Part shown: one piece after another, positions 45,261 to 54,025 of the stretch
How positions within the stretch are numbered: the first letter of the stretch is position 1
Layout: each line of letters begins with the position of its first letter
DNA from: Hyphomicrobiales bacterium
GTDB taxonomy: Bacteria; Pseudomonadota; Alphaproteobacteria; Rhizobiales; Rhizobiaceae
Assembly: GCA_900469475.1 (NCBI GenBank)
Contig: UBXG01000019.1
Location: 62,001 to 126,000, forward strand
Reading direction: 5' to 3'
Length of the DNA stretch: 64,000 nucleotides
Position numbers and translations under genes: made by a program
The notes under the pieces: generated by a model
Seen by the model: the letters and a program-made list of their open reading frames with translations, nothing else
Databases searched by the model: none
What the model was told of the DNA's origin: nothing

Positions 45261-46124
45261 ATGACCATCAACCAGAGCCAGACCATTCTCGAAGCCAGGC
45301 GTCGCGAGTTCGGCGCCTTTCTGCGCTCCCGCCGGGAAAAGCTGACGCCCGCCAGCGTCGGGCTTCCGGAGGGGTTCCGGCGGCGCACGCCGGGGCTCAG
45401 GCGCGAGGAAGTGGCGCTGCTCGCGGGTGTCGGTACCACCTGGTACACTTGGCTGGAACAGGGGCGGGACGTTCGTCCCTCCGCAGAGGTTCTATCGGCG
45501 CTGGCCGACGCGATGCGGCTCGATCCGGTCGAGCGGCGGCATCTCTTTACGCTGAGTGATCGGCCATCTGTTGACACCCCGTCGCGCGGGCCTGAGGAAG
45601 TACCGGATGCGCTTGTGCGCATGCTTGCAAGCCTTGCCGGCCAGCCGGCCTATGTTCTCGGCCGCCGTTGGGATGTGCTGGCCTGGAATGCCGCGGCTGT
45701 TGCAGTTTTCGGTGATTATGCCCTGCTGCAGGGGGATGCGCGCAACAGCGTCCATCGGGTGTTTGCCGACCCTGCCCACCGGCAGCTTCTTGTCGATTGG
45801 GAGATCGTGGCGGCGAATTCGCTGGCGATGTTTCGCGTCGACAGTGCCCGTTACGCCGGCGATCCTGATTTCGAGCGGCTGATCGCTACCTTGATGCAGG
45901 CGAGCCCCGAATTTCGCGCCTGGTGGCCGAGGCAGGATGTGCTGCGGCCGCTGACGGGTCACAAGCGTCTGCGCCATCCGGAGGGCGGCTTGATGACATT
46001 CGAATATACCGCGCTTGCCGTCATGGACCGTGCCGACATGAAGCTGGTCGTTTATACACCGCTCGAAGAGGACGGGACGAGCAACAGGCTGAAACGTTTG
46101 TTGGGCCGCGCCAGCGCAGCGTAA
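45261..46124 (+). CDS. XRE-type regulator with MmyB-like ligand domain
   Basis: A 287-residue regulator. The N-terminal helix-turn-helix (LRREEVALLAGVGTTWYTWLEQGRDVRPSAEVLSALADAMRLD) is followed by an MmyB-type PAS-like domain containing YVLGRRWDVLAWNAAAVAVFGDY and FERLIATLMQASPEFRAWW. MmyB family members bind fatty acids or other small ligands. It lies about 100 bases from the divergent SDR operon and probably regulates it. Confidence 0.9.
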   Translation: MTINQSQTILEARRREFGAFLRSRREKLTPASVGLPEGFRRRTPGLRREEVALLAGVGTTWYTWLEQGRDVRPSAEVLSALADAMRLDPVERRHLFTLSDRPSVDTPSRGPEEVPDALVRMLASLAGQPAYVLGRRWDVLAWNAAAVAVFGDYALLQGDARNSVHRVFADPAHRQLLVDWEIVAANSLAMFRVDSARYAGDPDFERLIATLMQASPEFRAWWPRQDVLRPLTGHKRLRHPEGGLMTFEYTALAVMDRADMKLVVYTPLEEDGTSNRLKRLLGRASAA

Positions 46125-46154
46125 TCCGGCTTTCTCCGAACCCAACCGTCTATT

Positions 46155-46478
46155 TTAGCTCTCCAGATCGTTCTTCAGCTGATCGAGGATGGAGAGGGCA
46201 TGGCCGGCATAGGCGCTGATCCAGCGATCATGGATCTGCTTGATCGGCAGGCTGTTCAAATGGTTCCAGCGCTCGCGACCATCCTTCTTGGCAATCACGA
46301 GATCAGCTTCTTCCAGCACTTTCAGATGCTGCATCACGGTGCAGCGGTCCATATCCGTGAAAGTCTCGCAGAGCATGCCCGTCGTGCGTGGCGCATCCTT
46401 GAGCATGTCCAGGATTTCGCGCCGCCGCCGATGCGCAAGGGCCTTGAAAATGAGGTCGCTATCCGATTTGTTTGACAT
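46155..46478 (-). CDS. ArsR-type winged-helix regulator
   Basis: A 107-residue regulator: DLIFKALAHRRRREILDMLKDAPRTTGMLCETFTDMDRCTVMQHLKVLEEADLVIAKKDGRERWNHLN. The C-terminal tail (IKQIHDRWISAYAGHALSILDQLK) is typical of regulators paired with SRPBCC proteins. Such a gene is divergent 73 bases away. The inverted repeat over its start codon suggests autoregulation. Confidence 0.9.
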   Translation of the reverse strand: MSNKSDSDLIFKALAHRRRREILDMLKDAPRTTGMLCETFTDMDRCTVMQHLKVLEEADLVIAKKDGRERWNHLNSLPIKQIHDRWISAYAGHALSILDQLKNDLES

Positions 46479-46496
46479 GTTATATTTTTATAACAT
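46477..46496. promoter_or_regulatory. Operator-like inverted repeat over the ArsR-type start
   Basis: ATGTTATA (46477-46484) and TATAACAT (46489-46496) form a perfect 8-bp inverted repeat with a TTTT spacer. It overlaps the regulator's start codon and lies in the divergent promoter region. Confidence 0.6.
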
Positions 46497-46551
46497 AATG
46501 GGGCCATTCGCAATGGAGCGATAACGACAGACAAATAATGGAGGAGATGCC

Positions 46552-47034
46552 ATGACATTGAATGTTCGGATTTCAGGACGGATCGGCCGCAAGGTGGATG
46601 AAGTCTTCGATGCTGTCGTCAACCCGAAGAAGCTTTCGAGCTACTTCACCACCGTCGGCGGGGCGAGCGCGCCCCTGGTGGCGGGAACGACCGTCATCTG
46701 GTGGAAGAATGCCCCCGTCGAGGTCAGTGAGGTGGAAGCCAACAAGCGCATCGTCTTTCACTGGGACGGCGGCACCGGCGAAGACGGCGTCCGTTACAGA
46801 ACCAAAGTGGAGATAACCTTCGATGCGCTGGAGGATGGCGGCACGCTTGTCATCATCGAAGAAAGCGGCTGGCGCGAGGACCAGGCCGGCCGTCGCGGCA
46901 CTTATCTGAACTGCGAGGGCTGGACGCAGATGCTCTGCTGCATGAAAGCCTTCGTCGAATACGGGATCAATCTGCGCGAAGGGTTCTTCCTCAGCGAGAT
47001 GCGCGGCGAGCCGGCGGAGGCGCCGGATCGCTGA
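46552..47034 (+). CDS. SRPBCC (AHSA1-like) domain protein
   Basis: A 160-residue START/Bet v1-like fold protein: MTLNVRISGRIGRKVDEVFD, AGTTVIWWKNAPVEVSEVEANKRIVFHWDGG and a long C-terminal helix (GWTQMLCCMKAFVEYGINLREG). These proteins bind hydrophobic ligands. GGAGGAG precedes the ATG. Divergent ArsR-type regulator plus SRPBCC protein is a recurrent pair. Confidence 0.88.
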   Translation: MTLNVRISGRIGRKVDEVFDAVVNPKKLSSYFTTVGGASAPLVAGTTVIWWKNAPVEVSEVEANKRIVFHWDGGTGEDGVRYRTKVEITFDALEDGGTLVIIEESGWREDQAGRRGTYLNCEGWTQMLCCMKAFVEYGINLREGFFLSEMRGEPAEAPDR

Positions 47035-47503
47035 GTTCCGGCAAACCCGTATCGCCGGTCACTATCGTCTCGATCCCTTTCCTGGCTATCGGTCAGTGGC
47101 CGGGTGCCGATTTCGGCGCCGGGCCTATCTGTTTCCGGATTCTGCTACCGGGGAGGGCGGTTGATGCCGTGCGATGGATATCCATCTCACGTTGTAGTAG
47201 GCTTCGGACAATCGGAAGAAGGGCGGTATTGGCGGTGAGGGCGCTCAGGATGGGATGGGAATATCACTTTTGTGTGTGGATAAGCCCAAAAGCCGGGTGA
47301 ATGACAAAATCCTTTAAATAATAAGAGATTCATTGCTGGCGGGACGGGGCCTGCGCCAAAATTGCCTAAATTCAGAACGATGGAGCGCGCGTCACAACGG
47401 GCTTGTCGAAAGAAGTGTATACGGCAACTCGAAGACGCGTCGTCGATGTTACTGAATATCCGGACAGTCGGAACCGGCGAAGATCACTATAAACAGGTAG
47501 AGC
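47035..47503. other. Upstream region of lpiA
   Basis: This 469-base region contains a hairpin GGTGCCG-ATTT-CGGCGCC near 47103-47120, which may end the SRPBCC transcript, and an AT-rich stretch near 47270-47335 that may hold the lpiA promoter. No gene was recognised. Confidence 0.5.
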
Positions 47504-50113
47504 ATGTCGAGCCCAATCGATCTGGAAAATGCCGATGAGGAATTGGAAGAGCGTGGCGGCATCGTCGGTCTGTTGAACCGCTATCGCGCGCTGATTGTCG
47601 CCGTTCTTACAGTCGCCGTCTTCTGCATCGCCGCCTATGCGATCTACGACCTGACGACCGAGGTGCGCTATGATGACGTCGTCCATGCCCTGACGACGAC
47701 GAAGATCTCCTCGGTGCTGCTGGCGCTGCTGTTTACTGGCCTGAGTTTCGCCTCCCTGATCTTCTATGACCAGAATGCGCTGGAATATATCGGCAAGCGG
47801 CTGCCGTTTCCGCATGTCGCGCTGACCTCCTTCAGCGCCTATGCGGTCGGCAACACGGCTGGTTTCGGCGCGCTCAGCGCCGGTGCGATCCGCTACCGCG
47901 CCTATACCCGGCTGGGGCTGTCGCCTGACGACATCACCCGCATCATCGCCTTCGTCACGCTCGCCTTCGGTCTCGGCCTGGCGTCTGTCGGCGCCATGGC
48001 GCTTCTGGTCATCGCCGACGAGATCGGTCCGCTGATCAGCGTCGATGGCTTGTGGCTGCGGCTGATCGCTATCGCCATTCTCGCGGCGCTTGCTTTCGTA
48101 GTCTATGCCGGCCGCAATGGCCGCGAAGTGCGTATCGGCCCGGTTGCCGTGCGTCTGCCGGATTCGCGCACCTGGTCACGGCAGTTTCTGGTCACTGCAT
48201 TCGATATCGCAGCCTCGGCCTCCGTGCTCTATGTGCTGTTGCCGGAAACCTCCATCGGATGGCCGGGCTTCTTCGCAATTTACGCGATCGCCGTCGGGCT
48301 TGGCGTGCTCAGCCACGTTCCGGCCGGCTTCGGCGTGTTCGAGACGATCATCATCGCCTGGCTCGGCAGTTCCGTGAATGAAGATGCCGTTCTGAGCTCT
48401 CTGGTCCTCTATCGCGTCATCTACAACGTCATTCCGCTCGTCATCGCCATTGCCGCGATCTCGGTCGCGGAGCTGCGCCGTTTCGTCGATCACCCGGTGG
48501 CTTCGAGCATGCGCCGCATCGGCGCGCGCCTGATGCCGCAGCTACTGTCGGCCTTTGCGCTGCTGCTAGGCATGATGCTGGTCTTTTCGAGCGTGACGCC
48601 GACGCCGGATCATAACCTGATCGTGCTATCGGACTATCTGCCGTTGTCCTTGGTCGAAAGCGCCCATTTCCTCTCAAGCCTTTTGGGGCTGGCGATCATC
48701 GTGGCCGCGCGCGGCTTGAGCCAGCGTCTCGACGGGGCCTGGTGGGTTTCAACCTTCTCCGCGCTGTTCGCCCTGTTCTTCTCGCTGCTGAAGGCCATCG
48801 CCATCGTCGAAGCCGGTCTGCTGGCCTTCTTCGTCTTTAGCCTTGTCGTCAGCCGTCGCCTGTTCAAGCGACCGGCCTCGTTGCTTAACCAGACGCTGAC
48901 GGCGGGCTGGCTCACCGCCATTGCGGTCGTCTGCATTGGCGCCATCGTCGTGCTGTTCTTCGTCTATCGCGATGTCGGATACAGCAACGAGCTTTGGTGG
49001 CAGTTCGAATTTGCCGATGAGGCGCCGCGCGGGCTTCGTGCAGCGCTCGGCATTTCCATCGTGTCCTCGGCGATCGCGATCTTCAGCCTGTTGCGTCCGG
49101 CAACGAAGCGGCCGGAGCCCGTCAGCGACGATGCGGTGGCACGCGCCGTGGAAATCGTGCGCAAGCAGGGCGTTGCCGACGCCAATCTGGTACGCATGGG
49201 CGACAAGAGCATCATGTTCTCGGAAAAGGGCGATGCCTTCATCATGTATGGCAAGCAGGGTCGCTCATGGATCGCCCTGTTCGATCCGGTCGGCCCGCGC
49301 CAGGCGCTGCCCGATCTGATTTGGCGCTTCGTCGAGACGGCGCGCGCTGCCGGTTGCCGCTCGGTCTTCTACCAGATCTCGCCGGCGCTTCTCTCCTACT
49401 GCGCCGATGCAGGCCTGCGGGCGTTCAAGCTCGGCGAGCTTGCCGTGGTCAATCTTGCCAATTTCGAGCTCAAGGGCGGCAAATGGGCCAATCTCAGGCA
49501 GACGGCGAGCCGCGCGGTGCGCGATGGACTAGAATTTGCCGTTATCGAACCTCAAGATATACCCGATGTGCTGGATCAGCTCGCGCATGTCTCCGATACA
49601 TGGCTTGCCGATCACAATGCCAAGGAAAAGAGTTTCTCGCTCGGCGCGTTCGATCCGGATTATGTGTGCTCGCAGCCGGTCGGCGTGTTGAAAAAGGATG
49701 GTAAGATCGTCGCTTTTGCGAATATTCTGATGACGGAGACCAAGGAGGAGGGATCCGTCGATCTGATGCGTTTTTCCCCTGATGCCCCGAAGGGTTCGAT
49801 GGATTTTCTGTTCGTGCAGATCCTCGAATACCTCAAGGGTGAGGGATTTCAGCGTTTCAACCTTGGCATGGCGCCGCTGTCGGGCATGTCGAGACGGGAA
49901 TCGGCGCCGGTTTGGGACAGGGTCGGGGGAACTGTCTTCGAGCACGGCGAGCGCTTCTACAATTTCAAAGGGCTTCGTGCCTTCAAATCAAAATTCCATC
50001 CCGAATGGCAGCCGCGCTACCTGGCTGTTTCGGGAGGGGTTAGTCCAATGATCGCGTTGATGGATGCCACATTCCTCATCGGGGGCGGACTTAAGGGGGT
50101 CGTGAGGAAATGA
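47504..50113 (+). CDS. lpiA: Lysyl-phosphatidylglycerol synthase/flippase (MprF)
   Basis: An 869-residue bifunctional membrane protein. About 14 hydrophobic segments (residues 30-540) form the flippase. The C-terminal cytoplasmic domain (about 560-860) has the DUF2156/GNAT-like synthetase fold with VRMGDKSIMFSEKGDAFIMYG, RDGLEFAVIEPQ and VGVLKKDGKIVAFANILM. It transfers lysine from lysyl-tRNA to phosphatidylglycerol, lowering surface charge; in R. tropici it is induced by low pH. The stop overlaps the next gene by 4 bases, as in the R. tropici lpiA-atvA operon. Confidence 0.95.
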   Translation: MSSPIDLENADEELEERGGIVGLLNRYRALIVAVLTVAVFCIAAYAIYDLTTEVRYDDVVHALTTTKISSVLLALLFTGLSFASLIFYDQNALEYIGKRLPFPHVALTSFSAYAVGNTAGFGALSAGAIRYRAYTRLGLSPDDITRIIAFVTLAFGLGLASVGAMALLVIADEIGPLISVDGLWLRLIAIAILAALAFVVYAGRNGREVRIGPVAVRLPDSRTWSRQFLVTAFDIAASASVLYVLLPETSIGWPGFFAIYAIAVGLGVLSHVPAGFGVFETIIIAWLGSSVNEDAVLSSLVLYRVIYNVIPLVIAIAAISVAELRRFVDHPVASSMRRIGARLMPQLLSAFALLLGMMLVFSSVTPTPDHNLIVLSDYLPLSLVESAHFLSSLLGLAIIVAARGLSQRLDGAWWVSTFSALFALFFSLLKAIAIVEAGLLAFFVFSLVVSRRLFKRPASLLNQTLTAGWLTAIAVVCIGAIVVLFFVYRDVGYSNELWWQFEFADEAPRGLRAALGISIVSSAIAIFSLLRPATKRPEPVSDDAVARAVEIVRKQGVADANLVRMGDKSIMFSEKGDAFIMYGKQGRSWIALFDPVGPRQALPDLIWRFVETARAAGCRSVFYQISPALLSYCADAGLRAFKLGELAVVNLANFELKGGKWANLRQTASRAVRDGLEFAVIEPQDIPDVLDQLAHVSDTWLADHNAKEKSFSLGAFDPDYVCSQPVGVLKKDGKIVAFANILMTETKEEGSVDLMRFSPDAPKGSMDFLFVQILEYLKGEGFQRFNLGMAPLSGMSRRESAPVWDRVGGTVFEHGERFYNFKGLRAFKSKFHPEWQPRYLAVSGGVSPMIALMDATFLIGGGLKGVVRK

Positions 50114-51507
50114 TCTTGAAATACGCAATGTCATTGGCTTTCGCATGCGTGCTGTCGACGGGCCTGCTGATGTCGGGCCAAGCACGGGCTGAAGCCGACG
50201 ATACAAAATATGATCTGGGCATGATCCCGGCGCCGCACATCATGCGACCGCACGGCAAGGTTTCGAACGAAGTTGTCCTAATTTCCGATCTCGCCGGCTG
50301 GGGCGACAAGGAGAAGGCTGTTGCCGACAAGCTCGTCGCCAATGGCTCGCTCGTCATCGGCATCGACTATCCGTCCTTTCTGGCCGCGCTCAACAATTAT
50401 GACGTCAGCAAGAATGACGGCTGCATCTATATCGTCTCGGATCTGGAATCGCTCAGCCAGCAGGTGCAGCGCTCGTTTGCCGACAGCACCTATCAATTGC
50501 CTGTTATCGCCGGTGTCGGCGCCGGTGGCGCCATGGCGCTGACGATCGCGGCCCAGACCCCGGATGCGACCGTTGCCGGTACGCTGGCGGTCGACCCGAC
50601 TGCCGGTATCGGCCTGAAGCAGGAACTCTGCACGCCGGCCGAGAAGAAGACTGACGGCGATATGGTGTCCTTCGGTCTGCAGGAAGGCGCGCTGCCCAAT
50701 CCTATTCTCGTGACCTTCACAGCGAATGCGCCGAAGGATGGCCGCGACCACGTTGCAGACATCCAGAAGGACCACCCCGAAGTCCAGACCACGGATTCCG
50801 ACAACGCCGACACCTATGCGACGCTGGAGGCTTCGCTTGCCGATCTGATGAAGACGATCGACAGCTCGAAGTCGCCGCTTGGATTGCCCCTTGATATCAT
50901 GGAGACGACGCCGACTGAGGACACGCTCGCCATCGTCTATTCGGGCGATGGCGGCTGGCGCGACATCGACAAGGAAGTCGGCAGCTACCTGCAGGATCAG
51001 GGGATCCCGGTCGTGGGCGTCGATACCCTGCATTATTTCTGGACGGAGAAGGATCCGCAGCAGACGGCCAACGACCTCGGCCGGATCATCGACTTCTACA
51101 CCAAGCGCTTCAAAGTCAAGCATGTGGTGCTGGTCGGCTATTCCTTTGGCGCCGATGTGCTGCCGGCGAGCTATAATCGCCTGCCTCAGGCAGAGAAGGA
51201 CAAGATCGTCCAGATGTCGCTGCTGTCTCTGTCGCAGAAGGTCGACTATGTGATTTCGGTCATGGGCTGGCTCGGGGCTTCGAGCGCGGGCAAGGGCGGC
51301 GATCCCGTCAACGACCTCAAATCGATCAATCCAAAGATGGTGCAATGCGTCTACGGCAAGGACGATGACGAGGATGTCGCCTGCCCGCTGCTGAAGGGCA
51401 CGGGTGCGGAAGTCATCGCCATGGATGGCGGCCATCATTTCGATGACGATTACGAAGCCCTGGCGAACCACATCATCAACGGTCTGAAGAGCCGCCTCGG
51501 TGAATGA
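50110..51507 (+). CDS. atvA: AcvB/AtvA (VirJ-like) periplasmic protein
   Basis: A 465-residue exported protein with signal peptide (MILKYAMSLAFACVLSTGLL, cleaved near ARAEA). Two VirJ-like alpha/beta-hydrolase halves are present. The second has a complete nucleophile elbow VLVGYSFGADVLP and a candidate histidine in DGGHHFDDD. In the first half the elbow region reads AGVGAGGAMAL, without the serine. AcvB in Agrobacterium hydrolyses lysyl-phosphatidylglycerol and supports virulence. Its ATG overlaps the lpiA stop. Confidence 0.93.
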   Translation: MILKYAMSLAFACVLSTGLLMSGQARAEADDTKYDLGMIPAPHIMRPHGKVSNEVVLISDLAGWGDKEKAVADKLVANGSLVIGIDYPSFLAALNNYDVSKNDGCIYIVSDLESLSQQVQRSFADSTYQLPVIAGVGAGGAMALTIAAQTPDATVAGTLAVDPTAGIGLKQELCTPAEKKTDGDMVSFGLQEGALPNPILVTFTANAPKDGRDHVADIQKDHPEVQTTDSDNADTYATLEASLADLMKTIDSSKSPLGLPLDIMETTPTEDTLAIVYSGDGGWRDIDKEVGSYLQDQGIPVVGVDTLHYFWTEKDPQQTANDLGRIIDFYTKRFKVKHVVLVGYSFGADVLPASYNRLPQAEKDKIVQMSLLSLSQKVDYVISVMGWLGASSAGKGGDPVNDLKSINPKMVQCVYGKDDDEDVACPLLKGTGAEVIAMDGGHHFDDDYEALANHIINGLKSRLGE

Positions 51508-51650
51508 TGCCTTCGGCGCGGCAGCTCTTGCCGCCGCGCGCCCTTTCTCGTCTTTCGCAGCCATCTGTCTCGAGCTGACTTTTCCTGCGCGTTCGGCGCA
51601 GCATTTATTTGCTTCTTTCGACGGCTGCCGTTAGTCGGGAAGGGCATATC

Positions 51651-52379
51651 ATGAGCGCTGCGTCTGCCGCAGCCGCTTATTGTCTTATCCAGAAAGGTTC
51701 GCCCTTGTCCGCTGCATCGAATTCCGCCTTCGCCAAGACCTATTCCGGCTTCCTGTTCGATATGGACGGCACGATCATCAATTCGATTGCTGCCGCAGAA
51801 CGTGTCTGGGGCAATTGGGCACGCGCCCAGGGTCTTGATGTCGAGAAGTTCATGCCGACCATGCATGGCAAGCGCGGGGTTGATACGATCGGTCAGTTGA
51901 ATCTGCCTGGCGTCGATCCGGTCGCGGAAGCGCTGAAGATCACCGAGGCCGAGATTGCCGATGTCGAGGGGGTGATCGCGCTGCCGGGCGCTGTCGATTT
52001 CCTCGCGTCGCTGCCGCCGGAGCGCTGGGCGATCGTTACCTCGTCGCCCTATCGGCTGGCGCTGGCGCGGCTGGATGCCGCCGGGATCCCGGCTCCGCGC
52101 TTCATGGTCACCGCCGAAGACGTGAAGGTCGGTAAGCCCGATCCGCAAGGTTACATCCTCGGGGCGCAGCGCCTCGGCCTCAGCCCGTCGGAATGCCTGG
52201 TGTTTGAAGACGTCTTGGCCGGTGTCAAGGCGGGCGAGGCGGCTGGTGCGGATGTGGTGGTCATCACGGCGACACACTCGCATCCGATCGAGACCAATCA
52301 TACGACGCTGCAGAATTATGAAAATGTTCGCGCCCATGTGGATGGCAACGGAAAATTATCGATCATCCGCAAAGGCTGA
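51651..52379 (+). CDS. HAD family phosphatase
   Basis: A 242-residue HAD-IA hydrolase. Motif I is FLFDMDGTIINS, motif II IVTSSPYRL, motif III VGKPDPQGY, and motif IV VFEDVLAGVKAGEAAG. It resembles sugar-phosphate phosphatases (beta-phosphoglucomutase/GS1-like). GGGAAGGGC precedes the ATG at 51651, favouring it over the longer open frame; a TTG at 51705 would give a shorter form without the alanine-rich leader. Confidence 0.9.
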   Translation: MSAASAAAAYCLIQKGSPLSAASNSAFAKTYSGFLFDMDGTIINSIAAAERVWGNWARAQGLDVEKFMPTMHGKRGVDTIGQLNLPGVDPVAEALKITEAEIADVEGVIALPGAVDFLASLPPERWAIVTSSPYRLALARLDAAGIPAPRFMVTAEDVKVGKPDPQGYILGAQRLGLSPSECLVFEDVLAGVKAGEAAGADVVVITATHSHPIETNHTTLQNYENVRAHVDGNGKLSIIRKG

Positions 52380-52484
52380 TGCAGCCCACTCCTTTCTGCG
52401 ACCACGGCATGTCGCTTTCGCGCTTTGCAATGGGCTGCCGGCTCATTATGTTTTTGCGATAATATAAACTTTCGCGAAGATCCA

Positions 52485-53072
52485 ATGACTCCCAAAGAGC
52501 TGAAAGCCCGATATCGCAACGAGCGCCTGGCGGCACGGGACGCCATTCCGGCAGAAGATCGTATTGAAAAGGGCCTGGCCATGGTGGTGCATGGTGGCGA
52601 CGCCATCGATATCAGGCCGGGAGATATCGTCTCCGGCTTCCTACCGATCCGTTCGGAAGTGGATATAAGGCCATTGATGGCGCGTCTGCGGGAGCGTGGG
52701 GCACGGCTCTGTGTGCCTGTTATTCTTGATCGCAGCACGATCGTCTTCCGGGAGCTTGTCGCCGGGGTGCCATTGGTTCCGGTTGGATTCGGGACTTCCG
52801 GTCCGGGACCTGAAGCGGCAGTGCTGGACCCGGATATCATGCTCGTGCCGCTTTCGGCCTTCGACAAGAGCGGCCATCGCATCGGCTATGGCGCCGGTCA
52901 TTACGACCGTGCGATCGAACGCCTGCATCAAAAAGGGTTGGATCCGCGGCTGATCGGCATTGCATTCGATTGCCAAGAAGTGCCATCAGTACCCGCAGAG
53001 CCGCATGATGTCCGTCTTGACGCGATTTTGACCGAGAGCGGACTCAATTTCGTTTCGGAAGTGATTGGATAG
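52485..53072 (+). CDS. 5-formyltetrahydrofolate cyclo-ligase
   Basis: A 195-residue enzyme that converts 5-formyl-THF to methenyl-THF with ATP in folate metabolism. MTPKELKARYRNERLAARDA is the start; the family signature is GYGAGHYDRAIERL near the C-terminus, and MLVPLSAFDKSGHRIG precedes it. The longer open frame upstream lacks similarity. In many proteobacteria this gene follows zapA and ssrS; here about 9 kb separates them. The next gene starts 3 bases after the stop. Confidence 0.95.
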   Translation: MTPKELKARYRNERLAARDAIPAEDRIEKGLAMVVHGGDAIDIRPGDIVSGFLPIRSEVDIRPLMARLRERGARLCVPVILDRSTIVFRELVAGVPLVPVGFGTSGPGPEAAVLDPDIMLVPLSAFDKSGHRIGYGAGHYDRAIERLHQKGLDPRLIGIAFDCQEVPSVPAEPHDVRLDAILTESGLNFVSEVIG

Positions 53073-53075
53073 CGA

Positions 53076-53900
53076 ATGCGGCTGCTTTTTCTGGGAGATA
53101 TGGTCGGCAAGACAGGACGGACCGCGGTGTGGGACCGCCTGCCGGGCCTCGTATCCGACCTGAAGCTCGATTTCGTCATCGTCAATGGCGAGAATGCTGC
53201 CGGCGGCTTCGGCATCACCGAGGACATCTTCCTTGAGACGATCAATGCCGGCGCTGACGTCGTGACGACGGGCAACCATGTCTGGGACCAGAAGGAAGCC
53301 GTCGTTTTCTGCGAGCGTCACGACCAGTTTCTGCGCCCTGCCAACTATCCGGCCGGCACGCCCGGCCGCGGTTCCGGCCTCTACTATGCCCGCAACGGCG
53401 CCCGCGTGCTCGTTGCCAACATCATGGGTCGCGTCTTCATGCATCCGGAGCTCGACGATCCCTTCAAGTCGGCAGAAGCCATCCTCGATGCATGCCCGCT
53501 GAAAGAGCAGGCGGATGCCATCGTCTTCGACTTCCATGCGGAGGCGACGAGCGAAAAGCAGTGTTTCGGTCACTTCGTCGATGGCCGCGCGAGCTTCGTC
53601 ATTGGCACGCATACGCATGTGCCGACTGCGGATGCACAGATCCTGAATGGTGGCACCGCCTATATGTCGGATGCTGGCATGTGCGGCGATTACGATTCCT
53701 CGCTCGGCATGGAAAAGGAAGAGCCGCTCAACCGCTTCATCTCGAAGATGCCGAAGGGGCGTTTCGAGGCGGCTTCGGGGCCAGCCACCATCTGCGGCGT
53801 TGGCGTCGAGATTTCCGACGCGACGGGATTGGCGGAAAAGATCGCCCCGCTCCGGCTTGGCCCAAGGCTTGCGGAGACCATTCCGGACTTCTGGCGCTGA
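53076..53900 (+). CDS. YmdB-like metallophosphoesterase (TIGR00282 family)
   Basis: A 274-residue binuclear metallophosphoesterase: MRLLFLGDMVGKTGR, VNGENAAGGFGI, VTTGNHVWDQKE, DFHAEATSEK and GTHTHVPTADA supply the metal ligands. Relatives such as B. subtilis YmdB act as 2',3'-cyclic nucleotide phosphodiesterases. It starts 3 bases after the cyclo-ligase stop, a conserved operon in Rhizobiales. Confidence 0.95.
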   Translation: MRLLFLGDMVGKTGRTAVWDRLPGLVSDLKLDFVIVNGENAAGGFGITEDIFLETINAGADVVTTGNHVWDQKEAVVFCERHDQFLRPANYPAGTPGRGSGLYYARNGARVLVANIMGRVFMHPELDDPFKSAEAILDACPLKEQADAIVFDFHAEATSEKQCFGHFVDGRASFVIGTHTHVPTADAQILNGGTAYMSDAGMCGDYDSSLGMEKEEPLNRFISKMPKGRFEAASGPATICGVGVEISDATGLAEKIAPLRLGPRLAETIPDFWR

Positions 53901-54025
53901 TCGCTGCCCGGTAATTCAGCATCACCATATGATGACGCGATTGTGAGCAATCCTGTCTGATTGCCGCTGGACCCGTTTCCGGTCATGCCGCATCCTTCGG
54001 CCACTATCTGGCTTGAGGGGATGGC

